Source: Tepidimonas sp. UBA997 (lineage in GTDB: Bacteria; Pseudomonadota; Gammaproteobacteria; Burkholderiales; Burkholderiaceae_C). From it: 18,746 bases of DNA. The notes beneath the pieces were generated by a model, which saw only the letters and a program-made list of their open reading frames with translations, was not told the origin of the DNA and ran no database searches. The DNA lies in contig DBAZ01000006.1 in the NCBI GenBank assembly GCA_002291945.1, positions 1-18,746 of the forward strand. The letters are read 5' to 3'. Shown one piece after another: positions 16,901 through 18,746 of the stretch (positions are counted from its first letter, which is position 1; every line of letters begins with the position of its first letter). Both the position numbers and the translations under genes were made by a program.

Positions 16901-17602
16901 TCAGTTCACGCCGTATCGGTCGCGGTAGGCCTGCACGTGCGTGCGATGCAGTCCCATGTCCTCCCCGGCGCTCTGTTGCAGATATTGCAGCAAATCCGCC
17001 AGATTGGCAATGGCACAGACGGCCAGCCCGATCTGCTCGCGCACGTACTGAACCGCGCTGTAAGGCACGTCACGCACCTGCCCGTCGGGGCCGACTTCGG
17101 TCGCCATTTCCTGGCGGTCCAGCGCAATCGCCACCGCGTGCGGCGTGGCCCCGGCCGCCCGGATGAGCGCGATCGATTCGCGCGCGGCGGTGCCCGCACT
17201 CATCACATCGTCGATGATCAGCACCCGGCCTTGCAGGGGTGCGCCCACCAGCGTGCCGCCTTCGCCGTGGTTCTTGGCTTCCTTGCGGTTGTAGGCAAAG
17301 GGCACGTTACGCCCCTGCCGGGCCAATTCCACCGCCACGGTGGCGGCCAAGGGAATGCCTTTGTAGGCCGGGCCAAAAATCATGTCGAATTCGATCCCAC
17401 TGGCCAGAATGCGGTCGGCATAAAAACCGGCCAGCCGCCCGAGCTTGGCACCATCGTCGAACAGGCCGGCGTTAAAAAAATAGGGGCTCATGCGGCCTGC
17501 CTTGGTTTTGAATGCGCCAAAGCGCAGCACGCCCGATTCAACGGAAAATTGCACAAACGCCTGCGCCAGTGCATCGACCGGCGCGCCTGCTTCAACCTTC
17601 AT
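16901..17602 (-). CDS. pyrE: Orotate phosphoribosyltransferase
   Basis: A 233-residue pyrimidine biosynthesis enzyme that makes OMP from orotate and PRPP. The PRPP-binding motif VLIIDDVMSAGTAARE includes DDVMSAGTA at 131-139, the mobile catalytic loop is KEAKNHGEGG at 108-117 and the substrate loop is FGPAYKGIPLA at 76-86. The C-terminus HRTHVQAYRDRYGVN is typical of Burkholderiales PyrE. The start has AAGGAAG seven nt upstream. Only 11 bp separate this start from the TTG start of the broken divergent xth, so each gene's ribosome site and promoter must lie in the other's 5' end. Confidence 0.96.
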   Translation of the reverse strand: MKVEAGAPVDALAQAFVQFSVESGVLRFGAFKTKAGRMSPYFFNAGLFDDGAKLGRLAGFYADRILASGIEFDMIFGPAYKGIPLAATVAVELARQGRNVPFAYNRKEAKNHGEGGTLVGAPLQGRVLIIDDVMSAGTAARESIALIRAAGATPHAVAIALDRQEMATEVGPDGQVRDVPYSAVQYVREQIGLAVCAIANLADLLQYLQQSAGEDMGLHRTHVQAYRDRYGVN

Positions 17603-17613
17603 GGGAGACTTCC

Positions 17614-17811
17614 TTGTTTCGACTGACCAGCCTCAACCTCAACGGCATCCGCTCCGCCGCCAGCAAGGGGCTTGCAGCATGGGTTGCGGCCACTGCGCCC
17701 GATTGTATGGGGGTGCAGGAACTCAAGGCCCAGGTAGTGACCCCCAAGGGCTTTTACAATTCGACGAAGCAACTGTCGCCTGTGGAATTGCCAGAGTCAC
17801 CAGAGATCTAG
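17614..17811 (+). pseudogene. xthA: 5' fragment of ancestral exodeoxyribonuclease III gene, truncated
   Basis: A TTG start with GGGAG upstream opens a frame beginning LFRLTSLNLNGIRSAASKG. Asn-Leu-Asn-Gly and VQELKAQ are the first catalytic segments of exonuclease III. Homology ends at about codon 40 (near 17733); the frame then runs into unrelated residues and stops at TAG 17809-17811. A full enzyme needs about 255-265 residues, so the metal site and the Asp/Asn and Asp-His catalytic motifs are all missing. Position and orientation, head to head with pyrE, are those I expect for the resident xth in related genomes. A complete xth of different sequence lies directly beyond it in the opposite orientation. 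Confidence 0.85.
17734..17811 (+). mobile_element. Possible IS3-family transposase (OrfB) 3' remnant
   Basis: After the xth homology breaks, the same frame encodes FYNSTKQLSPVELPESPEI and a stop. IS3-family OrfB transposases commonly end in a pattern like FYN-x-x-R-R-H-S...LSPVEFE, so this could be a scar of an insertion sequence with an internal deletion of the RRHS part. No terminal inverted repeats or target duplications are visible. Evidence rests on one short motif only. Confidence 0.3.
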
Positions 17812-17846
17812 CCGCCTGCGTTCCACCTCCGCAGTTGAGTGCAACC

Positions 17847-18650
17847 TCAAAGGGACAGCTCGTAATCGATGGTGAGCGGCGCGTGGTCGCTGAATTTTTG
17901 CCCCTTATAAATGCCTGCAGATCGAGCCAGGGCCGCTATGCCGGGAGTCGCCAACTGGTAGTCGAGTCTCCAACCGACGTTCTTTGCATAGGCCTGCCCC
18001 CGATTGCTCCACCATGTGTAGCAGTCATCAGTGGTGTCGGGGTGCAAACTACGGTAGACATCCACCAACCCGCCCTGTCCCTTGCCAGTGACCAGCAACT
18101 GGGTCATCCAGGCGCGCTCTTCGGGCAGGAAGCCGCTGTTCTTCTGGTTACTTTTCCAGTTCTTGAGATCAGCCTCCTTGTGGGCAATGTTCACATCGGC
18201 GACCAGGATGAACTCTCGCTCGTCCTTCAAGGCCATCAAATGCGGCAGCATGGCGTCCAGAAAGCGGAACTTGGCCTCTTGGCGCTCTGGGCCGCTGCTA
18301 CCGCTAGGGAAGTAGCAGGAGATCAGGCTTAGCTTGCGCCCCGGCTTGTCGAAACGCTTCTCTACCCAGCGGCCCTCGTCGTCGAACTCCGGCACGCCGA
18401 ACCCTGCGATTAGCTCGCTGGGCTCTTCGCGGGTATAGAGGCCTACGCCAGAGTACCCCTTCTTCTGCGCATAGTGGAAATGGCCTTGCAGACCGCATTC
18501 GCTGCGGCAAAAGGTGCCCTCCACGACATCGCTCTGCGCCTTGACTTCCTGAACACCCAATACATCGGCTTTTTGTTGGGGTAGCCATTCGAAAAAGCCC
18601 TTTGTGGCCGCAGACCGGATGCCGTTAAGGTTCGCTGTGATGACTCGCAT
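17847..18650 (-). CDS. xthA: Exodeoxyribonuclease III (complete, apparently acquired copy)
   Basis: A 267-residue AP endonuclease/3'-5' exonuclease of the ExoIII family, complete. Catalytic residues can be placed: Asn7 (NLNGIRSA), Glu35 (VQEVKAQ), Tyr113 (SCYFPSG), Asp152 and Asn154 (VADVNIAHKEADLKNW), the YTWWS...GWRLDYQLA segment at 211-233, and Asp255-His256 (FSDHAPLTIDYE). It removes 3' blocking groups and incises abasic sites in base-excision repair. AAGG lies nine nt before the ATG. GC content (two sampled lines at 53%) is well below pyrE. It starts MRVITANLNGIRSAATKG, similar to but clearly different from the truncated host-type fragment it faces, so it is a xenologue rather than a recent duplicate. 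Confidence 0.95.
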   Translation of the reverse strand: MRVITANLNGIRSAATKGFFEWLPQQKADVLGVQEVKAQSDVVEGTFCRSECGLQGHFHYAQKKGYSGVGLYTREEPSELIAGFGVPEFDDEGRWVEKRFDKPGRKLSLISCYFPSGSSGPERQEAKFRFLDAMLPHLMALKDEREFILVADVNIAHKEADLKNWKSNQKNSGFLPEERAWMTQLLVTGKGQGGLVDVYRSLHPDTTDDCYTWWSNRGQAYAKNVGWRLDYQLATPGIAALARSAGIYKGQKFSDHAPLTIDYELSL

Positions 18651-18746
18651 AGTGGGTGACCTTGCCCTCGAAATGTGAATCCCATAGCTGAGTCACATGT
18701 TTGCTGTTTTCGGCAGAGCCGCGAGCCAGCGTTGCTCGAATTGCAT
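18651..18746. other. Right-edge region without a recognisable gene
   Basis: These 96 bases lie upstream of the complete xth. They hold its ribosome-binding region and perhaps its promoter, but no good -10/-35 pair is evident. On the minus strand an open frame runs from the window edge to a TGA at 18693-18695 (last residues FEQRWLAALPKTANM). It could be the tail of a gene beginning beyond the edge, which I do not recognise. Confidence 0.3.

Noticed and set aside
17835..17850. Small inverted repeat TTGAG/CTCAA at the end of the complete xth, considered as a terminator
   Set aside because: The stem is only 5 bp, AT-rich, overlaps the stop codon and has no U-tract on either strand.
18693..18746. 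Minus-strand open frame entering from the right edge (tail FEQRWLAALPKTANM)
   Set aside because: It is too short to recognise and could be chance, so I kept it only as a remark in the edge region and did not call a gene.

Overview
The window is chromosomal DNA from a GC-rich betaproteobacterium. The gene orders mreBCD-mrdA divergent from gatCAB, DUF4124 protein next to pyrE, and glnK-amtB divergent from comM all point to the Burkholderiales, probably near the Comamonadaceae. Most of it is conserved housekeeping DNA. Two short stretches, 13059-14667 and about 17734-18650, look acquired: hand counts on single 60-base lines give roughly 53-63% GC there, against about 72-77% in lines from gatB and pyrE.

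Left part, 1-6500. The 3' end of metH faces a long GspE/PilB-type secretion ATPase on the minus strand, which lies downstream of comM (YifB-type Mg-chelatase AAA ATPase) on the same strand. Divergent from comM is the nitrogen operon glnK-amtB. It has a textbook sigma-54 promoter and an upstream dyad matching the NtrC consensus, and it ends in a strong intrinsic terminator.

Middle, 6540-11250. A minus-strand cell-elongation operon mreB-mreC-mreD-mrdA builds the rod-shape machinery: actin-like filament, scaffold, membrane partner and PBP2 transpeptidase. The usual last partner, rodA, is not at its expected place; the glnK-amtB module lies there instead.

Right-middle, 11245-16211. The divergent gatC-gatA-gatB operon encodes the amidotransferase that makes Gln-tRNA(Gln) and/or Asn-tRNA(Asn). 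Between gatA and gatB sits a compact type II restriction-modification pair: a beta-class amino-methyltransferase, then an EcoO109I/PmeII-like endonuclease. The junctions are seamless. The methyltransferase starts 1 nt after the gatA stop, the two R-M genes overlap by 53 nt, and the endonuclease stop overlaps the gatB start as ATGA. The five genes look translationally coupled, which ties a selfish defence system to essential translation genes. This is the most interesting feature of the window.

Right end, 16212-18746. A DUF4124 periplasmic protein and pyrE are on the minus strand. Divergent from pyrE is only the first ~40 codons of a host-type exonuclease III gene, which then runs into unrelated sequence whose short reading frame resembles the tail of an IS3-family transposase. 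A complete, lower-GC, diverged xth follows immediately in the opposite orientation. This looks like in-place replacement of a broken housekeeping DNA-repair gene by a horizontally acquired copy. The last ~95 bases hold no recognisable gene.
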